DNA of 64,000 bases, from NCBI GenBank assembly GCA_914767715.1, contig OU612071.1:20332948-20396947 (forward strand), given 5' to 3'. This document shows, one piece after another, positions 11,340-22,136 of this stretch; position 1 is the first letter of the stretch; every line of letters starts with the position of its first letter. The notes beneath the pieces were generated by a model that ran no database searches, was not told where the DNA came from, and worked only from the letters and a program-made list of their open reading frames with translations. This DNA is from Membranipora membranacea. Taxonomy: Eukaryota; Bryozoa; Gymnolaemata; Cheilostomatida; Membraniporidae. The position numbers and the translations under genes were made by a program.

Positions 11340-12610
11340 TGTTCATCTTAGCAAGACCCGTGCAGAACAGGACTAAAAATATCCAGTATACGGAAAGATG
11401 ATCCCCTGCATGCTGCTTCGTTGGAATAAAGAGTAGACGGAATCAAAGTGGGTTAAGGTATAAAACGCGGGTTGTGTTTTATGGGTCCCGGCACTTCTAC
11501 TCTATCTGCTATGAAGACACCAGAGAGTTGATGTTGGCTATGACCGAAACTGTGTAAAATGTTGGCAATGTTGGCTCACTGGTGCCAAGAGAGATAAGAA
11601 TCGGTTTTCAATTTTTTAAATTAGGATTTTCATGGCATCTGGAATGTAGAACCAATACAGAACAATATTTAAATTAGAGATCTGTTCATACCAAACTCCT
11701 CACTTAGATCAACCTCATGTGCAGCACAATGCTGTTGTTGTTGCTATAAATCATGGTCTGACAGCTGAAGCTTGACTTGACTATCGAGGTGTTGCAGCTA
11801 GTGAGCCTCTGAATGTGTGTATATAAAATATCTTGGACATTGTCTGGTTAAACAAATTTGTATCAAATTTAGTATGCCCTTATTGTACAAAATGTGCTTT
11901 TTATAACCGAATTTTGCTCTACAATTTGTTGAGGGTTGAGGCAACTAAGTTACATTATGTGAGTCTGTCTGAGGCAAGGCTGTATGCAACGATACCGGCA
12001 AAAGCCTAGCCCGATGATGTTATAATTTACCATAGTTTTATATGGCACTCGCTTCTTGTCATAATCATCTGTGGCTTAATCATCAGAAGTAAGTTTATCA
12101 GCTTATTTATACGATGTAAATTCATCATATGTCAGTTTCAAATAAAATCAGAAGTGTATTTGACACTGATTAACATGCTGACACAAGATGGTCCTTTTAT
12201 GTTACATGGTTAATCACACTGTGTTATGACATATCTGATATTTGATTGTATACTGATGTAGCGCTGAGTATATTACTATCTGGTATTTGACATATCATTC
12301 AGTTAATAAATGTTAACATTTTAAAAGTAACTATAGACACTTTCTAGACATATTTGTAAATATTGATGCTCACTTTATAGCAATGACAGAGACATGGATT
12401 TGTTGTCGTTGTAGGGACTTCAATTTCCTGTCAGTACTATTGATAGCAAATGAGACAGTGATTTACAATTGGTAAGATAAAAAGTGAAATAAAAAATAGA
12501 GCAAGCACATTATTGCTCCGTTTTAAAGATGTGAGAAAATAGTATTACAACAATTACTAGCTTATTAGACAAGATAGTATACACAGAAATCAATCAAGTC
12601 TGAAAAGGTT
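11340..12610. other. Unassigned DNA
   Basis: No gene, repeat or RNA supported in this stretch. Confidence 0.4.
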
Positions 12611-12611
12611 T

Positions 12612-12821
12612 TTAATCTGTAGGGGCAGTCCTAGTACGAGCTGGAATGAAGCGACCACTTCTTGCTGAGATACGCCCGCCTGTGTTGATGTAGTCATAGA
12701 AGGCGTGTGAAGTGTCAGAGCGGATGCGATCGGCGTATCGTTGGCTTTGGTGCTCCATTTGTATAATGACATTTTCTAGCCCTGCTGTGTTCAGTCTGAT
12801 TTCAGTGTTTTTGATACGCTG
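12612..12821 (-). CDS. Orphan C-terminal exon, unknown protein
   Basis: The minus strand is open for about 70 codons from a CAG acceptor-like site at ~12,822 to a TAA at 12,612-12,614. The product would begin RIKNTEIRLNTAGLENV, pass through a helical polar stretch (QMEHQSQRYADRIRSD) and end in a basic tail (GGRISARSGRFIPARTRT). Residue composition looks like real coding sequence, and it needs no Met because it reads as a terminal exon. I do not recognise the family. No further exon was found upstream on the minus strand before the GPCR, so it may be a stray exon, a retroelement fragment or part of a gene with long introns. Confidence 0.4.
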   Translation of the reverse strand, partial: QRIKNTEIRLNTAGLENVIIQMEHQSQRYADRIRSDTSHAFYDYINTGGRISARSGRFIPARTRTAPTD

Positions 12822-12829
12822 GTATATCA

Positions 12830-13720
12830 GCTAGAGGCAGTGTCTTTGGTATTCGTCCAAGCAGTTATATAGTTATGACTTATGCTCCGAGTGTTTAATC
12901 GGCCGTAACTCCTCATTATTATTTTAAAGGCGATGTTTATTTACATACATATGTAAAGTGTGAGTTATCTGAGCCTGGGTGGTTATATAGCGCCAGTCTA
13001 AGAAAATCATTTGCAATTAAGGATTTTTCCCTCATTGCAATTTAATTTACATCCAATCAATCTGATTAAAATAGCCCCTATTCACATCGCTAGTGACAGT
13101 ATCATGGATGAATACAAATAAAAGGTTTTTGTACTCCTTCATTAGTATTTCCTTTGCATTGATTGTGTTTATAAACATATATGACTACTCAATTCTCTTG
13201 GATTGAGATACTATATCTATTGCCCAGGATGTCGAGCTAACTTTGCAAAATTCACACAACTATTCCCAATTCTCAACTATGAAATGTATAACAAGGTTTT
13301 ACTTGTATTCCCCAAATATTACATAAGGTTGTGGCACTGTAATATCTAACATCTTGGAAAAATATCCAAATTAGGCCTACTCCATTTACAAAATTAAATC
13401 AATTTTGATATGACATTGAGAATATTATTTACAGTTTCATTTTCTACACACAAGTAGTGATGTAATATTTGTAAAAATATCTTTGCTTTGATCAACCTGC
13501 CACTTGAATTGTGAAGAGGAAAGAATTTAATCACATTATGATATAAATTTGTGACATATTTCTAGAGAATCTCTTGGGCAGACCTTTACTATAAAGCTAT
13601 CAAAGAAAGCAATTAAAAATGCAAATGGAAATATATCAAATGACATTTCCATTTCGAGCAAATGATCAGTCTGAATGCCTATGGGTCAAAGATCCTCATC
13701 TCCAACATACAACCTTTTAT
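12830..13720. other. Unassigned AT-rich DNA; GPCR downstream flank begins near 13,490
   Basis: Mostly featureless. About 13,490-13,560 (AATTGTGAAGAGGAAAGAAT) resembles 23,405-23,460 beside the GPCR pseudogene, so the duplication that made the two GPCR copies seems to have included this flank. Confidence 0.45.
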
Positions 13721-13769
13721 CAGCTATGCTATGCTGCCCCATCATGGTACGCACTCATATCTGACATCA

Positions 13770-14043
13770 ACAAGCAAGACTCAAATCGATCCAGAAACAT
13801 TCTCTTAAGATTTTCTTTTCTGAGTTCGGCCACAATGGGTCATTAGTTGCTATCGATTTGCTATCTCCGCCTGAACATTTTCCTGGAAAGTCATCAACCT
13901 CACAACGGAGCGATGTCACACTAAGAAGAGGCATAGCAGCTACATTTTTTTCATGTCAATCTATACCAAAATTTTGTATCCACTATGAAAGAGTGCCATT
14001 ATTACCCAGAGCACCCTACGATCCATTTTATTATCACATGTAA
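13770..14043 (+). CDS. Possible orphan exon, unknown protein
   Basis: One plus-strand frame is open for ~90 codons to a TAA at 14,041-14,043. It reads SEFGHNGSLVAIDLLSPPEHF and then CIHYERVPLLPRAPYDPFYY. Composition is protein-like, with Pro, Tyr and His spread evenly. A second open frame just upstream (13,619-13,846, another phase) overlaps it. No start codon or splice site is decisive and I recognise no family. It lies tail-to-tail with the GPCR and could also be antisense to that gene's 3' untranslated region. Confidence 0.25.
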
Positions 14044-14251
14044 TCTCAGATCTGATGTTAAACTAAACTAACAACAAACTAAAACTGAAAGGAAAGTCAA
14101 AAAAAATATCATCAAGCATCTTACTATAAACTTTAATTTATTAGAACAACCTATATAGTTTTGCAACAACATAGGTGATATTTATAACAGTCACTGTAAC
14201 TATAACTGTAACACCTTGAGAGTCAGGTCTCTAACTTAAAGCAAGAATACA

Positions 14252-15245
14252 CTAGGTTGGGCAGCAACGCTGTCGTGTACAAGAAGGATGTACACAATCG
14301 GGAAAGCAACATGTACATTGCTTAAAAACAGATTTTAATGTCTGTCTGTACTGTTTGTTCATTATGCCGTAGATGATCACATTCAAGATGCCATATGCAT
14401 CCCTATACAAAAATTGGAAAGGGTTTTTTTATCAATTTTGGTACCTCAATTCTGCTCTTAATAACATACATAGGAATGAGACAAACAAGAGTGATACCAC
14501 TTATTATCATAATGTAGATAATGGCAACAATCATTCTGCGATCTCTTCGCTCCCCAGCTGATACACTTCCCACCTTCCTCATCGATACAAGCTCTCTCAT
14601 AGTCAGGGGTATGGTAATGATCATTACAAGTAACGCTGGGAACAGTTGGATTTGGTACTGGGAGAATAATTTTCTTGCTATAGTTGTTTCCTCCCTTTTC
14701 CTGTTGCCGTATCTGTCGGCACCACCAAGGTTGATAGTGATGTTCTGGTCATCCCTTCCTTTATCTCTGCTTATGTTCAGCAGTGATGCTGGCAGGTTAG
14801 TGAAATTATCTGGCAAAGCTTTCGTTTGCTCATCTGGCATCCCTCCAGATCTCAACTCCATCTCTCTAGCCACATCAAGACAGCAAGACATCACATGCAA
14901 AGCCATGGCCATAGCCATGATAAATTTCCCGATATTGGTCATAACCAAATTAGTTCTATGCTTAAAGGGATAGCACAATGCCATGAGCCGCTCAAAGCAC
15001 CCAACAGCTGCAATGTAGTAGCGTAAGTATATACTGCTGTGATGGCATATGTCCCTTAGCAATCTAACACACATATAAGTTGACTCTGTCAAAGCACAAA
15101 TATCTCTGTGAAAAAATATCTTCACTGCACTGAAGTATATGTCAAAATAGGTTATAGCCAACAAAACCTTTCCGTTTGGTTTAGACCTGAGATCAGGCAT
15201 CCTCCACAGCACCACAGCATGGAGAAGGCTTATCAGCACTGACAA
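14252..15245 (-). CDS. Class A (rhodopsin-like) G protein-coupled receptor, one frameshift
   Basis: A minus-strand seven-transmembrane receptor of the plasma membrane; the ligand is unknown. TM1 and ICL1 read LHAVVLWRMPDLRSKPNG, TM2 AITYFDIYFSAVKI, and TM3 ends in ERLMALCYPFKH, in the place of the DRY motif. TM4 is IGKFIMAMAMALHVMSCC. The second extracellular loop has possible N-glycosylation sites (NFT, NIS, NIT). TM5 is LFPALLVMIITIPLTM. A basic loop (GERRDRRM) leads into TM6 IIYIMIISGITLVCLIPMYV. The main frame stops at 14,403, but TM7 and helix 8 (ILNVIIYGIMNKQYRQTL, an NPxxY-like NVIIY) follow at once in another frame, to a TAG at 14,252. The shift lies near a run of seven A's (minus strand, ~14,428). 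This could be a pseudogene mutation or a base-call error. There is no Met before TM1: upstream is TAA then about eight residues, so an upstream exon is likely. Confidence 0.8.
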
Positions 15246-15284
15246 ACTATGCCAAACTGCTGAGCCTTAACTCAACTGACTTAA

Positions 15285-16370
15285 ATATGACATATCTCAG
15301 TTACATACGGAATAGGTTACGCTTAAGTTTGATGAGTCCAATTCTGCGGCTTGATATCAACTGATGCTTGATTCTCGTTACAAGACAATGTTTGTAGTTA
15401 GATGTGTCAGATCTTCATCAATCTAATGACTTGATCTATATTATCTCCCGCCATGTTTCAGCGCAAATTTCAGTGAAGCTCAAGCAGTCATTGATTTTAG
15501 CAAATTAAGCTATAAGAGGCATTATGCTAGAATAATGTCATTCGCATTTTTCAGTAGAGAACCTAACACTGATATTTAAATGTTGGACTAGTTTTGTCCA
15601 AATTGCCGCAAGTATAGAACAATTCTCGAAGTTTAAAGTCATTGTTATATTGTATTGTCTTGTTATCACCGGTACTTTTTTTACCCTAGGTCTTTTTTGA
15701 CCCCCTATTTAAAGGGCCCCCTTATAGCATCCATTAAATTAACATTTAAATAATCAGAAGAACTGCTCCAGCTTATAAGCTTCAAAATGAGCCACGGAAC
15801 AGCTCAATTGGTCAATAAGGACTGAAGTTATGACTTATCAAAGTAAGGCCTCGCTGACGCTCGCGAGCATTGAACAGGGGGTGTGATGTCATAGACCTAC
15901 ATTTTGCGTATATGTCTACCATTAGAAACTTTGGACTCGAGTAATTTCATCAAAATTACTTGAAACGAGTTGAAAACCAACATAGCTCTTGCCATAATAG
16001 AGATTAACCCAGAGCAATGAGTTGAAGGAGATTAACGCATTTTTTTGTGGTGGAAAACTTGGTTTCACTTTAACAGTTCCATATACACATAATTTTGAAT
16101 ATTGATCAAAAACCCTGATGTGACCTCACACCCAGGCTTTTCGATATAACGTGCGAATATTGAAAGGCTTGACTTCAATACCTCATAACACAGCTTGTAG
16201 TAGCCCAAGAAGGTCAATTTTGGGCTTGTTTTGAAGCTGGTTAGCTGGAGGAGAAACAGCTTTGATTATCTTAATTTTAATTTCATGGATGCTTTAAGCG
16301 TAGGTGGCTTGTGATATATTTAAAAGGATACAGTTCATAAGTGTCACTGAACCAATCGCGCAGCAGATAC
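15285..16370. other. Unassigned DNA upstream of the GPCR
   Basis: It should hold the receptor's promoter and any 5' exon, but I could not identify either. No repeat recognised. Confidence 0.4.
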
Positions 16371-16384
16371 TATAGCAGCATAAG

Positions 16385-16645
16385 ATTATAAGGTTGATTA
16401 AACTCAGATGTCATATCACACGCCACATCCCGAAGCATGGGCGGCGAAATACCAGTTGCCTTAGGGGCTAGGCTGCAATACCTGCGCCCATTTGCTCTCA
16501 GTTTGCAAGCAGGTGGGAGCACACTAGGGGCCAACCAAACCCCAGTAGTCAATAGACCGCAGTGGGATTTGAACCCACGACCTTCAACATTTGCATGCTG
16601 GAGGGACGACGCTCTAACCAACTGACCAACTGAGCTACCGCCTAC
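16385..16645 (-). mobile_element. tRNA-derived SINE
   Basis: On the minus strand the head reads GCGGTAGCTCAGTTGG (Pol III A box) and, ~65 bases later, GTGGGTTCAAATCCCAC (B box), flanked by tRNA-like pairing. A non-tRNA body of ~170 bases follows, including GGCGCAGGTATTGCAGCC and GGTATTTCGCCGCCCATGC. Related body sequence occurs at 27,735-27,895 and 29,845-29,955, which shows it is a dispersed family. The Pol III promoter is internal. Retrotransposition would need a LINE partner. A short tRNA-like head alone might look like a tRNA gene, but the extended insert in the anticodon region and the attached body argue against that. Confidence 0.8.
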
Positions 16646-16719
16646 TCTTATAGAATATAGAATAGAATATAGAATATGCCCTTAGTAATACAGAGTATGT
16701 TTGTTTCAGGCTTCGTAAA

Positions 16720-16815
16720 TCCAACACATTCTCTGTCAGAAAATATCTTAATTGCATGGAAGTATAGCAAACAATTTTCCGTTGGGCTTAAGCCTGAGAC
16801 CAGGCATGTATAATG
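16720..16815 (-). pseudogene. GPCR fragment (TM1-TM2 region)
   Basis: About 95 bases resemble 15,108-15,205 of the GPCR gene: TCTGTCAGAAAATATCTT, GGAAGTATAGCA and GCCTGAGACCAGGCAT correspond to the TM2/ICL1 part in the same orientation. The remainder of that copy is missing. It is a relic of local GPCR duplication and codes for nothing intact. Confidence 0.6.
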
Positions 16816-16984
16816 TCAGATGTTGCGTCCTGTGTTATACAACGGTTGTACCTTATTTGCATCATCATAAATGCCGATGCATGATGATTACATGACTAGT
16901 AATGTGGCTTTATTTGTGTGAATGCCACAGGATTACAAAAGATCGAAAAGTATGAGATGATTTCGTAATGCTAATGTACACAGA

Positions 16985-17026
16985 TCTGAAGAGGGAGGTG
17001 TGGTATATCTGAGAAGGGAGGTGTGG
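16985..17026. repeat. Short outlier of the 23-bp minisatellite
   Basis: GAGGGAGGTGTGGTATATCT and one more unit match the large array at 19.6-22.1 kb. The large array was evidently split by the insertion that starts at 17,027. Confidence 0.85.
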
Positions 17027-17055
17027 TGTCAGGAGCATTTTTGTTACTCCTGACA
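17027..17055. repeat. 9-bp terminal hairpin at the LTR-like end
   Basis: TGTCAGGAG and CTCCTGACA pair perfectly across an 11-base loop at the very start of the element. It repeats the terminal sequence in inverted form just inside the end, where an integrase would bind. Confidence 0.8.
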
Positions 17056-18056
17056 AATACCATAGTTATTATACTGATATTTATTAGTGTAGGTAAGCAG
17101 CAGCCTTACAGGCCCTGTATTTATCAATTGAATTATGATTATTATGGACGGCACACGTGCAAATTAATGGTTTATAAACTGTGCATGCGCTAAAAGCATG
17201 CTTGTGTTATTCCATGGCTTACTCAGAGATGTTTAATTTATTTAGCCTTGGTCTGCTGAGCTAGCAAAATGTAACTTATTGTACTATCTTAAATAATCTG
17301 CCGTACAATGCAAAAGTGTAGCACAAAGGAGCCAACATTAAGGCATAACTGATCGTTATATCAAGCACTAAATCCTTGGCGTGCTAATGATAATAGAAGG
17401 ATGTTTGATTTAGCTTCAGTTTAATTATTATGAAACAAAAATATAATTAGGAAGATAATTAGTGAGTAATATGTAAATTTAGGCAGCAACTATTAGAGAC
17501 ACAACTGCCTCAACAAAAATAGTGTTCAACAATGTTTATTGCAACGGTGACCTTTTAATCAATGCTATCCCCCCCCCCCCCCATTTTATTAGCCATTACA
17601 CTATTCATGTACAATTGTTGTGTCTAGTTATTTACATTACCACAATTAGCAGTAGAAACTTGTGCTATGATTATTAATTTATTATTGGTTTTTAGTTGTG
17701 ACTATTTATCTGGTCATGGAAAGCAGCATTAGAAAAACTGATTGCTGTAGAATTATTCTATAAATTAACATAACTTATACATACTGGAAACTTCAGAATA
17801 GGAGCAAGATCATTTTCATGTTTAATAATTATTTATTTTCAAATAAATGACATACGTAGCAATGCCATGTGCTAACCAATATTTATCATATGTTTTATAA
17901 TTAATCTTGGGTTTATGAGTCATGTTTAAGTCAGCAAACAGTCAGCATCATTGCAAAATATCGACACTAGCAAATGTTCTACTTATCAGCAAACGGAATT
18001 TTTTATGCGCCACCTCAACATTATTGCACCATGCCAACTCAACAATCCTAACACCC

Positions 18057-18064
18057 TATATAAG
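18057..18064 (+). promoter_or_regulatory. TATA box of the LTR-like element
   Basis: TATATAAG within CACCCTATATAAGGCAGGG. The first 40-bp tandem unit begins ~30 bases downstream, where transcription would be expected to start. Confidence 0.5.
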
Positions 18065-18087
18065 GCAGGGCCCACCGTAGTAAGTTT

Positions 18088-18329
18088 GTAGTATCATTTT
18101 TGGACTTTGGCAGCAAGGGTTTGTCAGAGGAGTATCATTTTAGACTTTGGCAGCAAGGGTTTGTCAGGGTAGTAGCACTTCAGACTTTGGCAGCAAGGGT
18201 TTGTCAGGGTAGTATCATTTTTGGACTTTGGCAGCAAGGGTTTGTCAGAGTGGTAGCATTTTAGACTTTGGTAGCAAGGGTTTACCAAGAGTATCAATTA
18301 TAGACATTGGTGGTAAGAGATTATTGAGG
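18088..18329. repeat. Tandem array, six units of 40-41 bp
   Basis: The core GACTTTGGCAGCAAGGG recurs at 18,103, 18,143, 18,183, 18,224 and 18,264, with a degenerate sixth near 18,303. The first four units are the most alike. Confidence 0.9.
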
Positions 18330-18330
18330 T

Positions 18331-18760
18331 GAAATACAGAGTTCAGGATTACAAGTTGAAGACACGGTGACAGAGACGTACACAAAGAGGAATTACAGAG
18401 TTCAAGATTACGAGTTGAAGACACGGTAACAGAGACGTACACAAAGAGGAATTACAGAGTTCAAGATTACGAGTTGAAGACACGGTGACAGAGACGTACA
18501 CAAAGAGGAATTACAGAGTTCAAGATTACGAGTTGAAGACACGGTGACAGAGACGTACACAAGGAGGAATTACAGAGTTCAAGATTACAAGTTGAAGCCA
18601 CGGTGACAGAGACGTACACAAAGAGGAATTACAGAGTTCAGGATTACGAGTTGAAGCCACGGTGACAGAGACGTACACAAAGAGGAATTACAGAGTTCAA
18701 GATTACTAGTTTGAAGACATAGTGACAGGAGCATTCACAAAGAAGAATTACAGACTTCAC
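18331..18760. repeat. Tandem array, about seven units of 59 bp
   Basis: ACAGAGTTCAAGATTACGAG recurs every 59 bases from 18,336 to ~18,690, with GACACGGTGACAGAGACGTA in each unit; the last unit is degraded. It follows the 40-bp array directly and contains no stop-free coding frame of note. Confidence 0.9.
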
Positions 18761-19638
18761 TAGAATATAGCAAGTACTGTATTATTTCGTAAGGCAATTA
18801 TTTTTAAGACCTTGAAGATTTATTTATATCTCAAATTTTATGAAGTTAAAGTGTCATCTGATTTTGTTTTCAATAAATTCAAAATTCGCAAGAGGCTAAT
18901 ATTTTCTAGCCGGGCAGGTGGCACTTCAGGGTATTTATTGGCATACCTAAAGTGGGGCGTAAAGCAGTTTATTTTGGCTAGTGAGACTGCTTCGCTTGGG
19001 TCAAATACTTTAATAAGTTAACATAACTATTGGAGAGCTTGAATTAAAGTCATCCTTTGATGTAATTGAAAGTGATTATTTATAAGGCTGAAATTTAATT
19101 TTGTTATCATAAGTAGACTATCAAATTATAGGTTATGTAATAGTAAAACTCTTTGAAGTATCATTTCCCCGCAAGTCAGGGTAAGGATAGTCCTAGTTCT
19201 ATCAAGTAGCCTTTTCTGTTCAGAACTGTGAACGGTAGAACGAAGTCTATTTTTGGGTTGCCTTTTGTTAAACAAAGCACTTGATTATTGACATAATAGA
19301 CTAATTGAGATATTAATCTGGTTTATTAACATAGTGTGTAGACATAAACATAGACAGGTCATACATAATTTGTTGCATTCTTGTAAACTTTCCTAACCAC
19401 GTCATAATAAGGAAGTTACAATAGGGTTTCCCCGTGAAGTTCCTTTGTAATATTAAGGAGGGAATTCCCTAAGTTAAACTATCTTGAGTAACTACAGTTG
19501 AATAGTATTAATTGACCATAGAATTTAACGCTTATTATTACATTGTATTTTGAGATATTACCCCTGCTAGGAACCTGAGAAAATTAGTATTTACTAACGG
19601 CGTAAAACCAAAAGCCCACCTTACCAGCCTGACAGTGG

Positions 19639-22136
19639 TATGTCTGAGGAGGGGGGTGTGGTATATCTGAGGAGAGAGGTGTGGTATAACTGTGGAGAGA
19701 GGTGTGGTATATCTGAGGATTGGTGTGGTATATCTGAGGAGGGGGGTGTGGTATATCTGTGGAGGTAGGTGTGTCTTATCTGAGGAGGGAGGTGTGGTTT
19801 GTCTGAGGAGGGATGTGTGATATATCTGAGGAGGGAGGTGTGGTATATCTGAGGAGGGGGTGTGGTATATCTGAGGAGGGGGTCGTGGAGTATCTGAGGA
19901 GGGGGGTGTGGTATATCTGTGGAGGGAGGTGTGTCTTATCTGAGGAGGGAGGTGTGGTTTGTCTGAGGAGGGATGTGTGATATATCTGAGGAGGGAGGTG
20001 TGGTATATCTGAGGAGGGGGTGTGGTATATCTGAGGAGGGGGGTGTGGTATTTTTCAGGAGGGAGGTGTGGTGTATCTGAGGAGGGGGTGTGGTATATCT
20101 GAGGCGGGAGGTGTGGTTTGTCTGAGGAGGGATGTGTGGTATATCTGAGGATGGGTGTGGTATATCTGAGGAGGGGGGTGTGGTATATCTGAGGAGAGAG
20201 GTGTGGTATAACTGTGGAGAGAGGTGTGGTATATCTGAGGATGGGTGTGGTATATCTGAGGATGGAGGTGTGGTATATCTGAGGAGGGAGGTGTGGTATA
20301 TCAGTGGAGGGGGTGTGGTATATCTGAGGCGGGAGGTGTGGTATATCTGAGGAGGGGGGTGTGGTATATCTGTGGAGGTAGGTGTGTCTTATCTGAGGAG
20401 GGAGGTGTGGTTTGTCTGAGGAGGGATGTGTGATATATCTGAGGAGGGAGGTGTGGTATATCTGAGGATGGGTGTGGTATATCTGAGGAGGGGGGTGTGG
20501 TATATCTGAGGAGAGAGGTGTGGTATAACTGTGGAGAGAGGTGTGGTATATCTGAGGATGGGTGTGGTATATCTGAGGAGGGAGGTGTGGTATATCTGAG
20601 GAGGGAGGTGTGGTATATCAGTGGAGGGGGTGTGGTATATCTGAGGCGGGAGGTGTGGTATATCTCAGGAGGGGGGTGTGGTATATCTGTGGAGGTAGGT
20701 GTGTCTTATCTGAGGAGGGAGGTGTGGTTTGTCTGAGGAGGGATGTGTGATATATCTGAGGAGGGATGTGTGGTATATCTGAGGATGGGTGTGGTATATC
20801 TGAGGAGGGGGGTGTGGTATATCTGAGGAGAGAGGTGTGGTATAACTGTGGAGAGAGGTGTGGTATATCTGAGGATGGGTGTGGTATATCTGAGGAGGGA
20901 GGTGTTGTATATCTGAGGAGGGAGGTGTGGTATATCAGTGGAGGGGGTGTGGTATATCTGAGGCGGGAGGTGTGGTATATCTGAGGAGGGGGGTGTGGTA
21001 TATCTGTGGAGGTAGGTGTGTCTTATCTGAGGAGGGAGGTGTGGTTTGTCTGAGGAGGGATGTGTGATATATCTGAGGAGGGAGGTGTGGTATATCTGAG
21101 GAGGGGGTGTGGTATATCTGAGGAGGGGGTCGTGGAATATCTGAGGAGGGGGGTGTGGTATATCTGAGGAGGGGGGTGTGGTATATCTGAGGCGGGAGGT
21201 GTGGTTTGTCTGAGGAGGGATGTGTGGTATATCTGAAGATGGGTGTGGTATATCTGAGGAGGGGGGTGTGGTATATCTGAGGAGAGAGGTGTGGTATAAC
21301 TGTGGAGAGAGGTGTGGTATATCTGAGGATGGGTGTGGTATATCTGAGGAGGCGGGTGTGGTATATCTGAGGAGGGAGGTGTGGTATATCTGAGGAGGGG
21401 GGTGTGGTATATCTGAGGAGGGAGGTGTGTCATATCTGAGGAGGGAGGTGTGGTATATCTGGGGAGAGAGGTGTTGTATAACTGTGGAGAGAGGTGTGGT
21501 ATATCTGAGGAGGGGGTGTGGTATATCTGAGGAGGGGGTCGTGGAATATCTGAGGAGGGGGGTGTGGTATATCTGAGGAGGGGGGTGTGGTATATCTGAG
21601 GCGGGAGGTGTGGTTTGTCTGAGGAGGGATGTGTGGTATATCTGAAGATGGGTGTGGTATATCTGAGGAGGGGGGTGTGGTATATCTGAGGAGAGAGGTG
21701 TGGTATAACTGTGGAGAGGGGTGTGGTATATCTGAGGATGGGTGTGGTATATCTGAGGAGGCGGGTGTGGTATATCTGAGGAGGGAGGTGTGGTATATCT
21801 GAGGAGGGGGGTGTGGTATATCTGAGGATGGAGGTGTGTCATATCTGAGGAGGGAGGTGTGGTATATCTGGGGAGAGAAGTGTGGTATAACTGTGGAGAG
21901 AGGTGTGGTATATCTGAGGATGGGTGTGGTATATCTGAGGAGGCGGGTGTGGTATATCTGAGGAGGGAGGTGTGGTATATCTGAGGAGGGGGGTGTGGTA
22001 TATCTGAGGAGGGAGGTGTGTCATATCTGAGGAGGGAGGTGTGGTTTGTCTGAGGATAGATGTGTGGTATATCTGAGGAGGGAGGTGTGGTATATCTGAG
22101 GAGGGAGGTGTGGTATATCTGAGGAGAGAGGTGTGG
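19639..22136. repeat. 23-bp minisatellite with higher-order pattern
   Basis: About 2.5 kb of G-rich units close to GTGTGGTATATCTGAGGAGG plus 2-4 bases, roughly a hundred units by length. Variants (GGATGG, GGAGAGAGG, GGCGGG, TATAACTGTGGAG, TTTGTCTGAGG) recur in blocks: the series GGATGGG / GGAGGGGGG / GGAGAGAGG / TATAACTGTGG repeats near 20,140, 20,460, 20,770, 21,230 and 21,640. This indicates amplification of multi-unit blocks. The unit is 23 bp and stop-poor, so every strand gives long open frames with a 23-residue period, including 378 codons on the minus strand at 20,706-21,842. I treat these as artefacts. The G-rich strand could form G-quadruplexes. Confidence 0.95.

Larger units (their letters stand above)
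17027..19634 (+). mobile_element. LTR-like insertion (possible 2.6-kb solo LTR) in the minisatellite
   Basis: The block starts TGTCAGGAG and ends CAGCCTGACA, giving TG...CA ends with a 7-bp terminal inversion. GTGG occurs on both sides (17,023-17,026 and 19,635-19,638), and minisatellite units flank it, so this is a clean insertion with a 4-bp target duplication. A TATA box (TATATAAG, 18,057-18,064) is followed by two tandem arrays and then by AT-rich DNA with an AATAAA near 18,870. No gag or pol coding is present. A solo LTR fits, but 2.6 kb is very long for one, so a non-autonomous element is the alternative. No second copy lies in the window. Confidence 0.6.

Noticed and set aside
14521-14973. 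150-codon plus-strand frame opposite the GPCR
   Set aside because: Antisense shadow of a well-supported seven-transmembrane gene.
16437-16625. Short protein frames and a possible tRNA gene on the SINE
   Set aside because: A and B boxes are followed by a dispersed SINE body, and the anticodon region is extended, so a cellular tRNA is unlikely.
18245-18442. Minus-strand frame over the 40-bp and 59-bp arrays
   Set aside because: By-product of tandem repeats; no domain signal.
20706-21842. 378-codon minus-strand frame with repeats like SDIPHPPPQIYHT
   Set aside because: It lies wholly in the 23-bp minisatellite. A stop-poor 23-bp unit yields a 23-residue period in any phase, and similar frames occur on both strands.
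16985-22136. CRISPR array
   Set aside because: Repeats are directly adjacent without unique spacers, and the window is eukaryotic.
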